Shown: positions 8,593-17,812 of the stretch, piece after piece | Numbering within the stretch: the first letter of the stretch is position 1 | Layout: each line of letters begins with the position of its first letter | Origin: Phocaeicola dorei | GTDB lineage: Bacteria > Bacteroidota > Bacteroidia > Bacteroidales > Bacteroidaceae | Assembly (NCBI RefSeq): GCF_013009555.1 | Contig: NZ_CP046176.1 | Span: forward strand, 62,001-126,000 | Direction: 5' to 3' | DNA: 64,000 bases | Notes under the pieces: model-generated | What the model was told of the DNA's origin: nothing | Databases searched by the model: none | The model's input: the letters and a program-made list of their open reading frames with translations, nothing else | Translations under genes and position numbers: made by a program

Positions 8593-11500
8593 TCCTATAA
8601 TCAGACGGACTCATTCCCACTATATTCTTAAATACAGTACTGAAATTACGTGAGTGTTTGAATCCTGTCTGTTCTGCCACTTCGCCAATGGATAATGTGG
8701 TCGTGTCTAATAATTTACGTGCATATTCCAGACGGCATTTAATGATGTATTCGCTGATGCCCATATCCATCATCCCTTTAGTCTTATTGTAGAGTGATGC
8801 ACGGCTCATTCCCATTTGTTGTGCTATGAAATTAACGTCCATATTTACATTGCTGATATTTTCATTGATAATGCGGTTGAATTGGATCATTAGCTGTTCA
8901 TTGATATAATTCAGGTTCTCCTGTTTTTGTATAGGGATATCTATGGTGGCATAGTGATTTTTCATGAAGTTGTGATTATGCATGATATTCTGTATCTGAA
9001 TAAACAGCATATCCATATCGAACGGTTTGGTAATATAGGCTTCTGCGCCCATTTTGTATCCTTCTTCCATACTGGTGTCATCAACGCAGGAGGTAAGTAA
9101 GATTACGGGCATGTAGTTTAAATCAGGCTTTTGTTTAATATAGCGACATAGTTCGAAGCCGTTCATGCGAGGCATTTTTATGTCACTTAATACAATTTGG
9201 GGACGTCGTGACGTGAGGATAGGGAGTGCTTCCATACCATCATGGGCTTCATATACTTCTTCAAACAGAACTTGTAGATTACAAATCAGGTAATTACATA
9301 AGTCACGATCATCTTCCACTATTAAAATAGAATGGAATTTCTCTATGCTGTCTTGTTGAGGTTGTTTGCGATCTATGTCGGCTGATAGATGTAATGCGTC
9401 ATTCAAATAGGTTTGAGGTGTGGATTGAATGTCGGCGGCTTCCTGTCTATACGGTAAGGTGAAAAAGAAGGTCGCTCCTTTGGTTTCATTATTTTGTGCT
9501 CCGATAATGCCTCCATGCATTTCGACCAGTTGTTTGGCATATGACAAGCCGATTCCTGAACCTTGCAGGCTATGTTTGCCTTGATAGAAACGGGTGAATA
9601 AGTTGGCGATGTCCTCTTTTTGAAGTCCTGTTCCTTCGTCCTTTACAGTTATCCGGATGCGGCTCCCGTTGCCTTCCAGATAAGTGGAAACTGTAACGGT
9701 AGAGTTTTCTTCGCTGAATTTATAGGCATTTGTCAAGAGGTTATTTATAATGATTTCGCATTGGCTATGGTCGAAATACATACTATCTATAGCAGTATCG
9801 GGAGCAAATATCAACGAAATGTTACGTAATGAAAGTTCATCCTTGAAATCATTCAGGATACTTTGCAGCCATTCATTAAAAGGCGCGGGAGACATGCGCA
9901 GGATATTCTTCTCCACCTCCATTTTGCGCATGTTCAGAATCATGTCAATGATATTTTTCATTTGGCGTGCCTGTTTGAATGCACCATATAGCTTGCTACG
10001 GAGTTCGTATGGGATTTGCTTGCTGTTTGTGAGTTGTTTCAGCGGTGTATAGATTAAGGTTAAAGGAGTGCGTAGTTCATGGTTGATATTGATTAACGCT
10101 TTTACCTTTTCCTTATAGATGGTACGTTCTTGTTCCTTGTATTTTCGTTTCAGATGTTGGTCGTGGGCTCGTATGGCATAGATAATGGAAAGAATAATGA
10201 TGACTGCACATATTAGGATGAACCAAGACTGCTGCCACCACGGAGGAAGAACGGTAAATTTCAGTAACGTGAATTCAGAACTCCAATTCCCATCGTTTTG
10301 GGTACATTGAACAGTTATGCTGTAATTACCCGGAGAGATGGTGTGCAAAATAAGATGAGGACGGGATGTTTCCGTGTATTCTTTATTTAACCCTTTTATG
10401 CGGAACCGATATATACGCTTGTGAAAAACATTTTCTCCTTCTAGTTGTGTATGTATTTGTAGAGAGGAGAAATTGTAAGGAATTTCCATCGTTGATTGGG
10501 AATTGAAGGGGACTATAGTACCGTTTAAAGATACTTCCTGTAATTCAAGAGTGATGGGCGGAGGAATGGAGGCAGATTTTAGGGCTTTGTTTATTCGTAC
10601 CAATCCTTCAGAACCACCCATGTATATATTGCCGTCACTAGCCACCAATACAGGTTTGGCCAAGAAATCATTAGGTAATACTCCATCCATTTCATTGTAG
10701 ATTACAAAATGATTTTTTTGTGGATTATAAGCGTATATGATCCCTAATGATCCCATCCATACGATTCCTTCATGATCGATGACTAAAGAAGTGATTACGT
10801 CGTTTCCATCGGGTAACTTTAAGGGCTCTTTACGGTTTGAGGGCAGGTAAATTCGGGTAATTCCGTTAGGTCCTGCTATCCATAGAGTCCCTAAAGTGTC
10901 AATGCTTGCAGCTAATATTTGGTTGTTCTTCTCATAAGCTATGGTTTCGTATTCATTCTTTTCTTTATTGTACTGGAATACGTTGCTTCGGTCGTGAAAA
11001 AAAGGATAAGTACGGTATTTTCCCATGTAAACCCAGGAATATTGCAATTGTTGATTACTGGGAAAAATGGGAATCAATTGTTGACTACCGGGTATATATC
11101 GATAAAAAGCATTGCCATATAGTTCGATTTCGTTTTGATCATTAACTCGTATATTGGTGGGTGCACTGGAGCTTGCCAGCTTTGTTTCTGCATCTTTGTC
11201 CGGAAGAGAGAAACGTTGGTAGCTTCCAGTCTTTTTATTGAAACGAAAAATTCCTTTTGAGAAACTGGACGCTAGCAGTTCGGTTTCGGATAAAGGACAA
11301 ATAGATACTATCTTTTCTCCCAATGTTTGCGGATAGTGGGTAAAATGTTCCGTTTGCGGGTCAAAGCAGTTGATGCCGCCTCCATCTGTACCAATCCAGA
11401 TTCGTCCGTCTTTGTCTTCCCATAAACATAAGGGGCATTTGTCGGATAAACCTGAGGCTGGGTTTTGTGCAGCTTTGGTATAGGTGGTGATAAAGCCTTT

Positions 11501-12457
11501 TTCTGCTCCTAATACTCCTTCCCGGACCATACCTATCCACATGTGGTTGTTGCTATGGCATAGGCATGTTACTGAATTGGCTGGGAATTGTCGGTTTTCC
11601 TTGTTTGATAAGATTTGAATATCACGAGTGTCCGGATAGATGATATTCACTCCGCCTCCGTCTGTTGCCAGCCAAATGGTTTTATTCCATTCTGTTATAT
11701 CAAGAACGATATCGTTGCTCAAGTTTGAATTACGGGTATTATAGGAGGTCAGCAGTTGTCCGTCCTGATTATAACATTTTACTCCTTGCCCATAGAAGGA
11801 AACCCAGTAATGTCCGGAAGAATCCTTATATAGATCGTATGCATTGTATGATTCACCGAATGGAGAATCGGTTATTTCTCCTGTATGTTTATTTAATAAC
11901 TTTATTTTCCATGCATTGTTTATTATCAAGTAATGAGTGGAATCGAAAGGCTCCATCTTGATAATACGGATTCCTGTTGTTTTTAAAGGGATTGCTTTGG
12001 AATGTTTTAATTCTTTTTCATATACAAGTAATGTGTCGGTTACAGGTATCAACAGTTTGCTTCCTTCTGTTGCTATAATGGAAGTCTTTACCGGTTTATT
12101 ATGCCGCAGAAAGATTTGCAGGGAGTCTTTCTCATATTCATAATAACTGATTCCTTGTGAGGTGACCGCCCATATCCGCTCTTCATTATCTCCGAAAATA
12201 TCGTTGATGTAGTGGCTGTTTTTACGTAATAAGTCCGGTAGATTATATTTCTTGATTTTTTCTCCATTGAAACGATATATTCCCTGAGTGGTTCCGACCC
12301 ATAATGAACCGTTTTTGTCATCGTATAGGGATGTTATAGAGGTTGGAAGCCCTTCTTTAATAGAAAGTTGTTTAAAATGATAATAAGGACGGTTGATGGA
12401 ATAAGTCTTTATGATAAAACAACATAGAGCCAGGATTACATAGACGGTTTTTCTCAT
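8564..12457 (-). CDS. Hybrid two-component system regulator (HTCS)
   Basis: 1297 residues in the order usual for Bacteroides HTCS. There is an N-terminal signal/anchor, then a long periplasmic sensor of about 14 beta-propeller repeats (motifs such as GSLWVGTTQGIYRF, RIWIGTDGGGINCF) and a Y_Y_Y domain (about 660-745). A transmembrane helix follows near 745-770, then HisKA with NHELRTPL (His about 792), HATPase (NNLLTNAYKFS, GSGIGLSYAKQ), a receiver with VEDD and phospho-Asp in LSDIKMPRMNG (about 1090), and an AraC HTH at about 1190-1290. It senses an oligosaccharide in the periplasm and activates the locus. It is convergent with the SusC operon and lies downstream of the GH95 gene on the same strand. 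Target operators are inferred. Confidence 0.96.
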   Translation of the reverse strand: MRKTVYVILALCCFIIKTYSINRPYYHFKQLSIKEGLPTSITSLYDDKNGSLWVGTTQGIYRFNGEKIKKYNLPDLLRKNSHYINDIFGDNEERIWAVTSQGISYYEYEKDSLQIFLRHNKPVKTSIIATEGSKLLIPVTDTLLVYEKELKHSKAIPLKTTGIRIIKMEPFDSTHYLIINNAWKIKLLNKHTGEITDSPFGESYNAYDLYKDSSGHYWVSFYGQGVKCYNQDGQLLTSYNTRNSNLSNDIVLDITEWNKTIWLATDGGGVNIIYPDTRDIQILSNKENRQFPANSVTCLCHSNNHMWIGMVREGVLGAEKGFITTYTKAAQNPASGLSDKCPLCLWEDKDGRIWIGTDGGGINCFDPQTEHFTHYPQTLGEKIVSICPLSETELLASSFSKGIFRFNKKTGSYQRFSLPDKDAETKLASSSAPTNIRVNDQNEIELYGNAFYRYIPGSQQLIPIFPSNQQLQYSWVYMGKYRTYPFFHDRSNVFQYNKEKNEYETIAYEKNNQILAASIDTLGTLWIAGPNGITRIYLPSNRKEPLKLPDGNDVITSLVIDHEGIVWMGSLGIIYAYNPQKNHFVIYNEMDGVLPNDFLAKPVLVASDGNIYMGGSEGLVRINKALKSASIPPPITLELQEVSLNGTIVPFNSQSTMEIPYNFSSLQIHTQLEGENVFHKRIYRFRIKGLNKEYTETSRPHLILHTISPGNYSITVQCTQNDGNWSSEFTLLKFTVLPPWWQQSWFILICAVIIILSIIYAIRAHDQHLKRKYKEQERTIYKEKVKALININHELRTPLTLIYTPLKQLTNSKQIPYELRSKLYGAFKQARQMKNIIDMILNMRKMEVEKNILRMSPAPFNEWLQSILNDFKDELSLRNISLIFAPDTAIDSMYFDHSQCEIIINNLLTNAYKFSEENSTVTVSTYLEGNGSRIRITVKDEGTGLQKEDIANLFTRFYQGKHSLQGSGIGLSYAKQLVEMHGGIIGAQNNETKGATFFFTLPYRQEAADIQSTPQTYLNDALHLSADIDRKQPQQDSIEKFHSILIVEDDRDLCNYLICNLQVLFEEVYEAHDGMEALPILTSRRPQIVLSDIKMPRMNGFELCRYIKQKPDLNYMPVILLTSCVDDTSMEEGYKMGAEAYITKPFDMDMLFIQIQNIMHNHNFMKNHYATIDIPIQKQENLNYINEQLMIQFNRIINENISNVNMDVNFIAQQMGMSRASLYNKTKGMMDMGISEYIIKCRLEYARKLLDTTTLSIGEVAEQTGFKHSRNFSTVFKNIVGMSPSDYRKKDSRPSCK

Positions 12458-12478
12458 TCAGATAAGGTCTTAAAACAA

Positions 12479-12495
12479 ATATTTGTACAAATATA
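12479..12495 (-). promoter_or_regulatory. HTCS promoter -7 box inside a 16-bp palindrome
   Basis: On the minus strand TATATTTG (12495-12488) fits the TAnnTTTG -7 consensus, about 30 bp before the HTCS start. It overlaps the perfect palindrome ATATTTGTACAAATAT at 12479-12494, which could be a repressor or autoregulatory site. Confidence 0.45.
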
Positions 12496-12568
12496 AGAAA
12501 TAGGTTTTGAAATTCAAAGCGGTAAAGAGGATATTGATAACCGAGAATAGCTGTGATATTATATGTAA

Positions 12569-12619
12569 TTTGTCATTCTGAACAGATGTAGAAGATAACA
12601 TAGTGTTCAGAATGACAAA
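12569..12619. repeat. 15-bp perfect inverted repeat between GH95 and HTCS
   Basis: TTTGTCATTCTGAAC at 12569-12583 is exactly complementary to 12605-12619, with a 21-bp loop. It sits after the GH95 stop on the minus strand. It could be a weak terminator for GH95 or a dispersed REP-like element. No clear U tract follows on either strand. Confidence 0.55.
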
Positions 12620-12664
12620 ATAGATTGGAGAATGAGGGGGATTTGTCTGACAGGTTTTTTGTCC

Positions 12665-15121
12665 TTATAATGGGATTTTTTTCAGTTTTTCATTCTCAAC
12701 CATTATTTTATATTTCTTTCCTTTAGTTGTCTTAAAGGTAAAAGTCCGGTTACCATATCTCAGATTGCAGGGTTCACCGGCTTTGGACAAAATAACGGCC
12801 TCTTTTAATTTACCATCCTGCCAGGTAATGTTAATTTCAAAGTTACCTTTGGCACAAAGCCCCTTTACAGAACCTTCTTTCCATGCGTCTGGCAAGGCTG
12901 GGAGCAATTGGATGAATCCCATGTGACTTTGCAACAGCATTTCTGTGATACCGGCAGTTCCGCCAAAGTTACCGTCAATTTGAAAAGGCGGATGGGTATC
13001 CCATAAGTTGTCCAAAGTCCCATTTTTTAGTAAGTTGCCAAATAGTTTGTAGGCGTGGTTACCGTCTTGCAGACGTGCCCATTGATTCAGTTTCCATCCC
13101 ATACTCCAGCCGGTAGCTCCGTCACCGCGGTGTTCTAAAACAACTTTGGCGGCATGGGTCAATTCGGGAGTCATAATTGGTGAGAGGGTGTGTCCCGGAT
13201 GCAGTCCGAATAAATGGTTGACGTGACGATGCTCGTCTTTGGGGTCGTCTATGTCTGTTGACCATTCCATTAACTGACCATAACGTCCTATTTGATAGGG
13301 TACAAGATGGTTCAATACATATTGCCATTGTTTACGGTCTTTGGAATCGACACCCAGTGCTTTGCTGGCATCAATGGCATTGAGTAATATTTCGCGGACT
13401 ACAGCATGTACAAAAGTGGCTCCTTGGTCTACAGGTCCATGCTCGGGAGAAGTGGAAGGAGCAGCAGTATAGGTTCCGTCTGGTTTATGCCATAAATAGT
13501 CTATAGCGAAGTTGGCACTGCTCTTGATAAGATCATAGCCTACTTCTTTCAGGAATTTTTTGTCGCGGGTGTAATCATAGTATTCCCAAATGTGAGTTGC
13601 CAGCCAGGGACCTGCCATCGGGTTAAAGTTCCAGGACATATTTTCATCGGTCAAAGGGGAGGTGAATCCGAAAATGTTTCCGGAGATGGAGGCTGTCCAT
13701 CCACGTGCGCCGAAATAGGCTTGGGCTGTCTTTTCTCCCGGTTTCACCAAGGTACGGATGAAGTCTATCAAAGGCCATACACATTCGTTCAGATTGGTGG
13801 AGCAAGCAGGCCAGTAGTTCATCTGGATGTTGATATTATTATGGTAATCTACATGCCATGGGCCATCTACCCCGTTGGCCCACATTCCTTGCAGGTTGGC
13901 CGGGAGATTGCCGGGGCGTGAACTGGCAATTAATAAGTATCGCCCGAACTGATAATAGATTTCTTCCAGCCGGTAGTCCGGATTTCCTTTGCGATAGCGT
14001 GCTAGACGTTGATAGGTGGGGAGGTCTGTAACGGCAGGATATTGTAAGGTCATGGGGGCACGAGGGTTCAGTTGTAGTTGGACTCTTCCAAACAGTTGGG
14101 TATAGTCCGTTTTGTGCCGTTCGCATAATTCGTTGTAACTTTTGGCGGCGGCAGCGTCCATCATGGCTAGGGTTGTTTGTTCCGGATCAGGACCGACATA
14201 CGTCTTGGGGTCTTTGAAGTCTGGATTGAAGTTGAGTTTATAATCGGTATCTGCGGTTAGCAGAAAAATGACTTCATCCGCATTGCGAACAATGAATTTG
14301 CCATCAGTCGTGTTCAGGCTTCCTCCTTTGTTTATGGCTTGTATGCGGAGAGCAAATTTCATTTGGTTGTTTTTGAGGCAACCGGTGTAGAGTAAACGAT
14401 TGGGGCCATCTGCTTTGATATCACCTATGGCTTCAGGGTTGCTGCCATAGCTGAATATCAGGTTTTGCATACCGGGACGGTCGGCTGTGAACTTCAGCAC
14501 CATCACGCTGTCGGGGTAGGAAACAAAGTATTTACGCTCGTAGTTCACTTCATCTTTGCGAAAACTGACTACTGCCATGGCCGAGTCAAGAGACAGGATG
14601 CGTTTATAATTGGTCATACCGATCTCACTTAAACCGGTTTCGATGTAAGCTTCTCCTAATGTAGTAAAGGAGCCGAAACGAAAAGGTGTTTCACGGCTTG
14701 GCTCATAATCGGCTAGTCCGTTGAAATTTTTGCAGGTAAGTTCTTCTGCTTTTTTCTGGTTGCCGTCTGTAAATGCTTGGCGGATTTCGGGTAATAGGTG
14801 TGCTGACTCTTTATTTACGTTCCAATAATAAGCTGCTCCCTTTTCTGTGTTTGGTCCTCCGCGCCATAGTGTCTTTTCGTTTAAAGTGATTCGTTCTGCC
14901 GCTATAGATCCCATAACATTGCCTCCTAAACTGCCGTTTCCTATGGGGAGCGAGTTGTTTTCCCACGCTTTGTCTGTTACAGGAGAATACCAGGAAGCGC
15001 GTCCGTCCAAATTATTAGGGGTATCAAACCAGATGCTCAATCCTTTGGTGTAATCTGTACTCTGTGCCTGTAAGGAAGCTGCGAATAGGCTTCCTAAAAT
15101 GCATAGCTGAAGTTTCTTCAT
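12665..15121 (-). CDS. Glycoside hydrolase family 95 (alpha-L-fucosidase / alpha-L-galactosidase type)
   Basis: 818 residues with a type I signal peptide (MKKLQLCILGSLFAASLQAQ), as for periplasmic GH95 enzymes. Features include the N-terminal domain start WYSPVTDKAWENNSLPIGNG, the NxN motif in HNNINIQMNYWPACS (about residue 430), the candidate general acid Glu in PSTSPEHGP (about 559) and the Asp in QIDGNFGGTAGI (about 715). These match the Asn/Asn/Glu/Asp active-site set of GH95, which uses an inverting mechanism. Substrates in the family are terminal alpha-1,2-L-fucose or L-galactose; this sequence does not decide between them. It is encoded upstream of the HTCS on the same strand and is the only glycosidase of this locus inside the window. 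Confidence 0.93.
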   Translation of the reverse strand: MKKLQLCILGSLFAASLQAQSTDYTKGLSIWFDTPNNLDGRASWYSPVTDKAWENNSLPIGNGSLGGNVMGSIAAERITLNEKTLWRGGPNTEKGAAYYWNVNKESAHLLPEIRQAFTDGNQKKAEELTCKNFNGLADYEPSRETPFRFGSFTTLGEAYIETGLSEIGMTNYKRILSLDSAMAVVSFRKDEVNYERKYFVSYPDSVMVLKFTADRPGMQNLIFSYGSNPEAIGDIKADGPNRLLYTGCLKNNQMKFALRIQAINKGGSLNTTDGKFIVRNADEVIFLLTADTDYKLNFNPDFKDPKTYVGPDPEQTTLAMMDAAAAKSYNELCERHKTDYTQLFGRVQLQLNPRAPMTLQYPAVTDLPTYQRLARYRKGNPDYRLEEIYYQFGRYLLIASSRPGNLPANLQGMWANGVDGPWHVDYHNNINIQMNYWPACSTNLNECVWPLIDFIRTLVKPGEKTAQAYFGARGWTASISGNIFGFTSPLTDENMSWNFNPMAGPWLATHIWEYYDYTRDKKFLKEVGYDLIKSSANFAIDYLWHKPDGTYTAAPSTSPEHGPVDQGATFVHAVVREILLNAIDASKALGVDSKDRKQWQYVLNHLVPYQIGRYGQLMEWSTDIDDPKDEHRHVNHLFGLHPGHTLSPIMTPELTHAAKVVLEHRGDGATGWSMGWKLNQWARLQDGNHAYKLFGNLLKNGTLDNLWDTHPPFQIDGNFGGTAGITEMLLQSHMGFIQLLPALPDAWKEGSVKGLCAKGNFEINITWQDGKLKEAVILSKAGEPCNLRYGNRTFTFKTTKGKKYKIMVENEKLKKIPL

Positions 15122-15219
15122 AAATTAATGATATTAGTTAAAGGTATTTCTACAAAAATACAATTAGATTTTTATTTGTGAGAAATGTAATGTTTGAAAT
15201 TTAGGGTGATTTCCTGTTT

Positions 15220-16440
15220 TTATAGGTATATCAGGGTTGAAAGATAATTTTCATCGAACATTTCATTGGCGATATCCCACAAATGTTCTGCTGTCAGCAT
15301 TTCTATCCGTTTGAATACTTCTTCCGGACCTTCAAATTTACCATAGTGTAAGAAAGTTTTTCCCATATCCAATGCATTGTTCTCAAAATTGTCTCCGGCA
15401 ACCCCTATTTGTCCGATGATTTGTTTTTTTGCAGCATTCAGTTGTGAGGAACTTAGTTTGCTGTCACGCAGTTTTTTCAATTCTTTATGAACTAGTCCGA
15501 TGCAACGGTCTGCATCTTCCGGATCAGTTCCGAAATAGATGCAGAACACTCCTGTGTCTGTGTATGAGGTCAGATTGGCTTCTACGTTATAGACCAGCCC
15601 CCGGCGTTCGCGCAAGGAAACGTTTAGCCGGCTGTTCATACCAGGTCCGCCCAACAGATTGTTAAGCAGGTAAAGTCCGGTTCGTTTTTCATTATATGCA
15701 TTATATCCTCGGCTGCCTATCATTACATGGGCTTGATGTGTTTCTTTATTCAGTGTCAATGCCTTAGGAATATAGAGAAAAGGTTCTGTCCGTTGGCGTT
15801 CAGTAATGGAAAAAGGGATGTCGGCTGTCACTTTCTCTATGGTGCGTATCACTTTTTTAAAGTCTATATTGCCTTGAATGAAAAAGATCATATTGGTAGC
15901 TTTGTAAAAACGGGAAGTGAAATTCAAGGCATGTTTGCTTTTGAAACTACGCAATAAGTCCGGTTTTCCCAAAATATTTCTTCCCAAAGGATGATCGGGA
16001 AATATCAATTCCTCAAAATCATCAAAAATCAGTTCTGACGGACTGTCTTCATAACTTTGTATTTCATCAATAATCACTTCCACTTCTTTGTCAATCTCAT
16101 GTTGTGGGAAGGTGCTGTGAAATACAATATCTGCCAGCAATTCTGCTGCCCGTGAGAAGTGTTCTACCAGGAAAGCACTGTATATCACTGTTTCTTCCTT
16201 ATTTGTATATGCATTTAAATCTCCGCCTACATTTTCCATGCGGTTCAGGATGTGCCATGCATGTCTTTTTTGTGTTCCTTTAAAGATAAGGTGTTCCACG
16301 AAATGGGCCATTCCCTGTTCTTGTTCGTTTTCATCACGGGTTCCGGCATCGACGGCAAAGCCGCAATAGGCTACATTAGACTGATTGGGAGCGTGAATAA
16401 TGCGCAGCCCGTTAGGCAAGGTGAAAGTATTGTATGACAT
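15220..16440 (-). CDS. M16-family zinc metallopeptidase (mitochondrial processing peptidase-like)
   Basis: About 406 residues from MSYNTFTLPNG. The inverted zinc motif HxxEH is present in MAHFVEHLIFKGT, with the distal Glu region DKEVEVIIDEI, and the family glycine-rich and arginine segments appear in LLNNLLGGPGMNSRLNVSLRE. Length and lack of a second M16 pair mark the short soluble MPP/PqqF-like type. No signal peptide is obvious, so it is probably cytoplasmic. The start at 16440 is preferred over one 33 bp upstream because family alignments begin at the TLPNGLRI strand. It is divergent from the LOG gene across about 100 bp. Confidence 0.92.
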   Translation of the reverse strand: MSYNTFTLPNGLRIIHAPNQSNVAYCGFAVDAGTRDENEQEQGMAHFVEHLIFKGTQKRHAWHILNRMENVGGDLNAYTNKEETVIYSAFLVEHFSRAAELLADIVFHSTFPQHEIDKEVEVIIDEIQSYEDSPSELIFDDFEELIFPDHPLGRNILGKPDLLRSFKSKHALNFTSRFYKATNMIFFIQGNIDFKKVIRTIEKVTADIPFSITERQRTEPFLYIPKALTLNKETHQAHVMIGSRGYNAYNEKRTGLYLLNNLLGGPGMNSRLNVSLRERRGLVYNVEANLTSYTDTGVFCIYFGTDPEDADRCIGLVHKELKKLRDSKLSSSQLNAAKKQIIGQIGVAGDNFENNALDMGKTFLHYGKFEGPEEVFKRIEMLTAEHLWDIANEMFDENYLSTLIYL

Positions 16441-16541
16441 TGTTTTTTGCTTCAAATAAGTTTCGGTTGGCAAAAATACAACAAAAGTTATTGCCGTTCT
16501 TCAAAAAATGCAGATATTTGTATTTACTAACAGAAAACAAG

Positions 16542-17078
16542 ATGATGGATAAAATTGCTATTTTCTGTTCCGCATCCGAGAATATAGAGCCTGTGTTTTT
16601 TGAAAAAGCACGTGAGTTGGGCGTTTGGATGGGACAAAACAAGAAGACGTTAGTGTATGGAGGTGCTAATATCGGATTGATGGAATGTATTGCCAAGGCA
16701 GCCAAAGACAACGGTTCGATGATAATGGGAGTTATTCCGACCAAATTGGAAGAACGTGGACGAGCCAGCGATTTGGTGGATGTGACTTTCCGTACGGATA
16801 ATTTGAGTGACCGTAAAGATGTGATGTTGAATGAGTCGGATGTAGTGATAGCTTTGCCGGGAGGAGTGGGTACACTGGATGAGGTTTCTCATGTAATGGC
16901 GGCCGCTACGCTGGACTATCATCGTAAAAAAGTAATTTTTTATAATATAAATGGCTTTTGGAATGGCATTATCGACTTTTTGGCCGGATTGGAGAGGCAG
17001 CATTTTGCCCATCATCCGTTGAACAGTTATTTTGCTGTTGCCAATGACTTGAGAGAACTAACCGAACTACTTAAATAA
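16542..17078 (+). CDS. LOG-family (TIGR00730) nucleotide phosphoribohydrolase-like protein
   Basis: 178 residues with a Rossmann-like fold. Family motifs are VYGGANIGLM (about 37-46) and PGGVGTLDE (about 104-112), the GGxGT loop that binds the phosphate of AMP-type nucleotides. Plant and some bacterial LOG proteins release cytokinin bases from riboside monophosphates; the bacterial role is mostly unknown. The start at 16542 (MMDKIAIFCSAS) is chosen because the upstream in-frame extension is AT-rich and overlaps the promoter space of the divergent M16 gene. The SIS gene follows after 17 bp, probably in one operon. Confidence 0.9.
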   Translation: MMDKIAIFCSASENIEPVFFEKARELGVWMGQNKKTLVYGGANIGLMECIAKAAKDNGSMIMGVIPTKLEERGRASDLVDVTFRTDNLSDRKDVMLNESDVVIALPGGVGTLDEVSHVMAAATLDYHRKKVIFYNINGFWNGIIDFLAGLERQHFAHHPLNSYFAVANDLRELTELLK

Positions 17079-17095
17079 TATTCATGTAACCTATT

Positions 17096-17698
17096 ATGAT
17101 GACATCTATACACGAATTGTTGCAGAAAGAGGCTCAGGCTGTTTTGAATATTCCTATAACTGATGCTTATGAGAAAGCAGTGGAATTGATTGTTGAGCAA
17201 ATACACCGTAAAAAAGGAAAGCTGGTGACTACCGGTATGGGTAAGGCTGGACAGATAGCTATGAATATAGCTACGACTTTTTGCTCTACAGGTATTCCGG
17301 CAGTGTTTTTACATCCCAGTGAAGCCCAACATGGGGATTTGGGGATTTTGCAGGAGAATGATTTGCTGCTTCTGATTTCTAATTCAGGAAAAACCCGTGA
17401 AATTGTGGAACTGACACAACTTGCACATAATTTGAACCCGAAGTTGAAATATATTGTTATTACCGGAAATGCGGATAGTCCATTGGCTAGAGAATCTGAT
17501 ATTTGCTTGTGTACAGGGCATCCTGATGAAGTGTGTGCTCTGGGTATGACCCCCACAACTTCAACTACGGTTATGACTGTGATAGGTGATATTTTGGTAG
17601 TGGAAACCATGAAAAAGACCGGTTTTACCATCGAAGAGTATAGTAAACGTCATCATGGAGGATACTTAGGTGAGCGTTCACGTGAGTTAAGTAAGTAA
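17096..17698 (+). CDS. Single-domain SIS sugar isomerase, probable arabinose-5-phosphate isomerase
   Basis: 200 residues, a lone SIS domain: TTGMGKAGQIAMNIATTFCSTG, HPSEAQHGDLG, LLISNSGKTREI, and the C-terminal HHGGYLGERSREL. The HPxEAxHGDLG and SNSG motifs are typical of KdsD/GutQ/KpsF, which convert ribulose-5-P to arabinose-5-P for Kdo synthesis. The usual C-terminal CBS pair is missing. Single-domain A5P isomerases are known from Bacteroides, so this need not be truncation. It follows the LOG gene closely. A 6-phospho-3-hexuloisomerase is the main alternative. Confidence 0.87.
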   Translation: MMTSIHELLQKEAQAVLNIPITDAYEKAVELIVEQIHRKKGKLVTTGMGKAGQIAMNIATTFCSTGIPAVFLHPSEAQHGDLGILQENDLLLLISNSGKTREIVELTQLAHNLNPKLKYIVITGNADSPLARESDICLCTGHPDEVCALGMTPTTSTTVMTVIGDILVVETMKKTGFTIEEYSKRHHGGYLGERSRELSK

Positions 17699-17726
17699 AA
17701 TAAAATAGAACCAACTGGAAGGCAAA

Positions 17727-17780
17727 GAACACAAATAATGCAAATAGAATTTTATTAAAGGATTTGTGTCATTTGTGTTC
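17727..17780. repeat. 10-bp inverted repeat in the SIS-PfkB intergenic region
   Basis: GAACACAAAT (17727-17736) pairs with ATTTGTGTTC (17771-17780). It could be a weak hairpin terminating the LOG-SIS transcript or an operator before the kinase gene. Nothing distinguishes the two. Confidence 0.35.
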
Positions 17781-17812
17781 CGGTTTTATGTATATAAATC
17801 GTAAATATAAAA

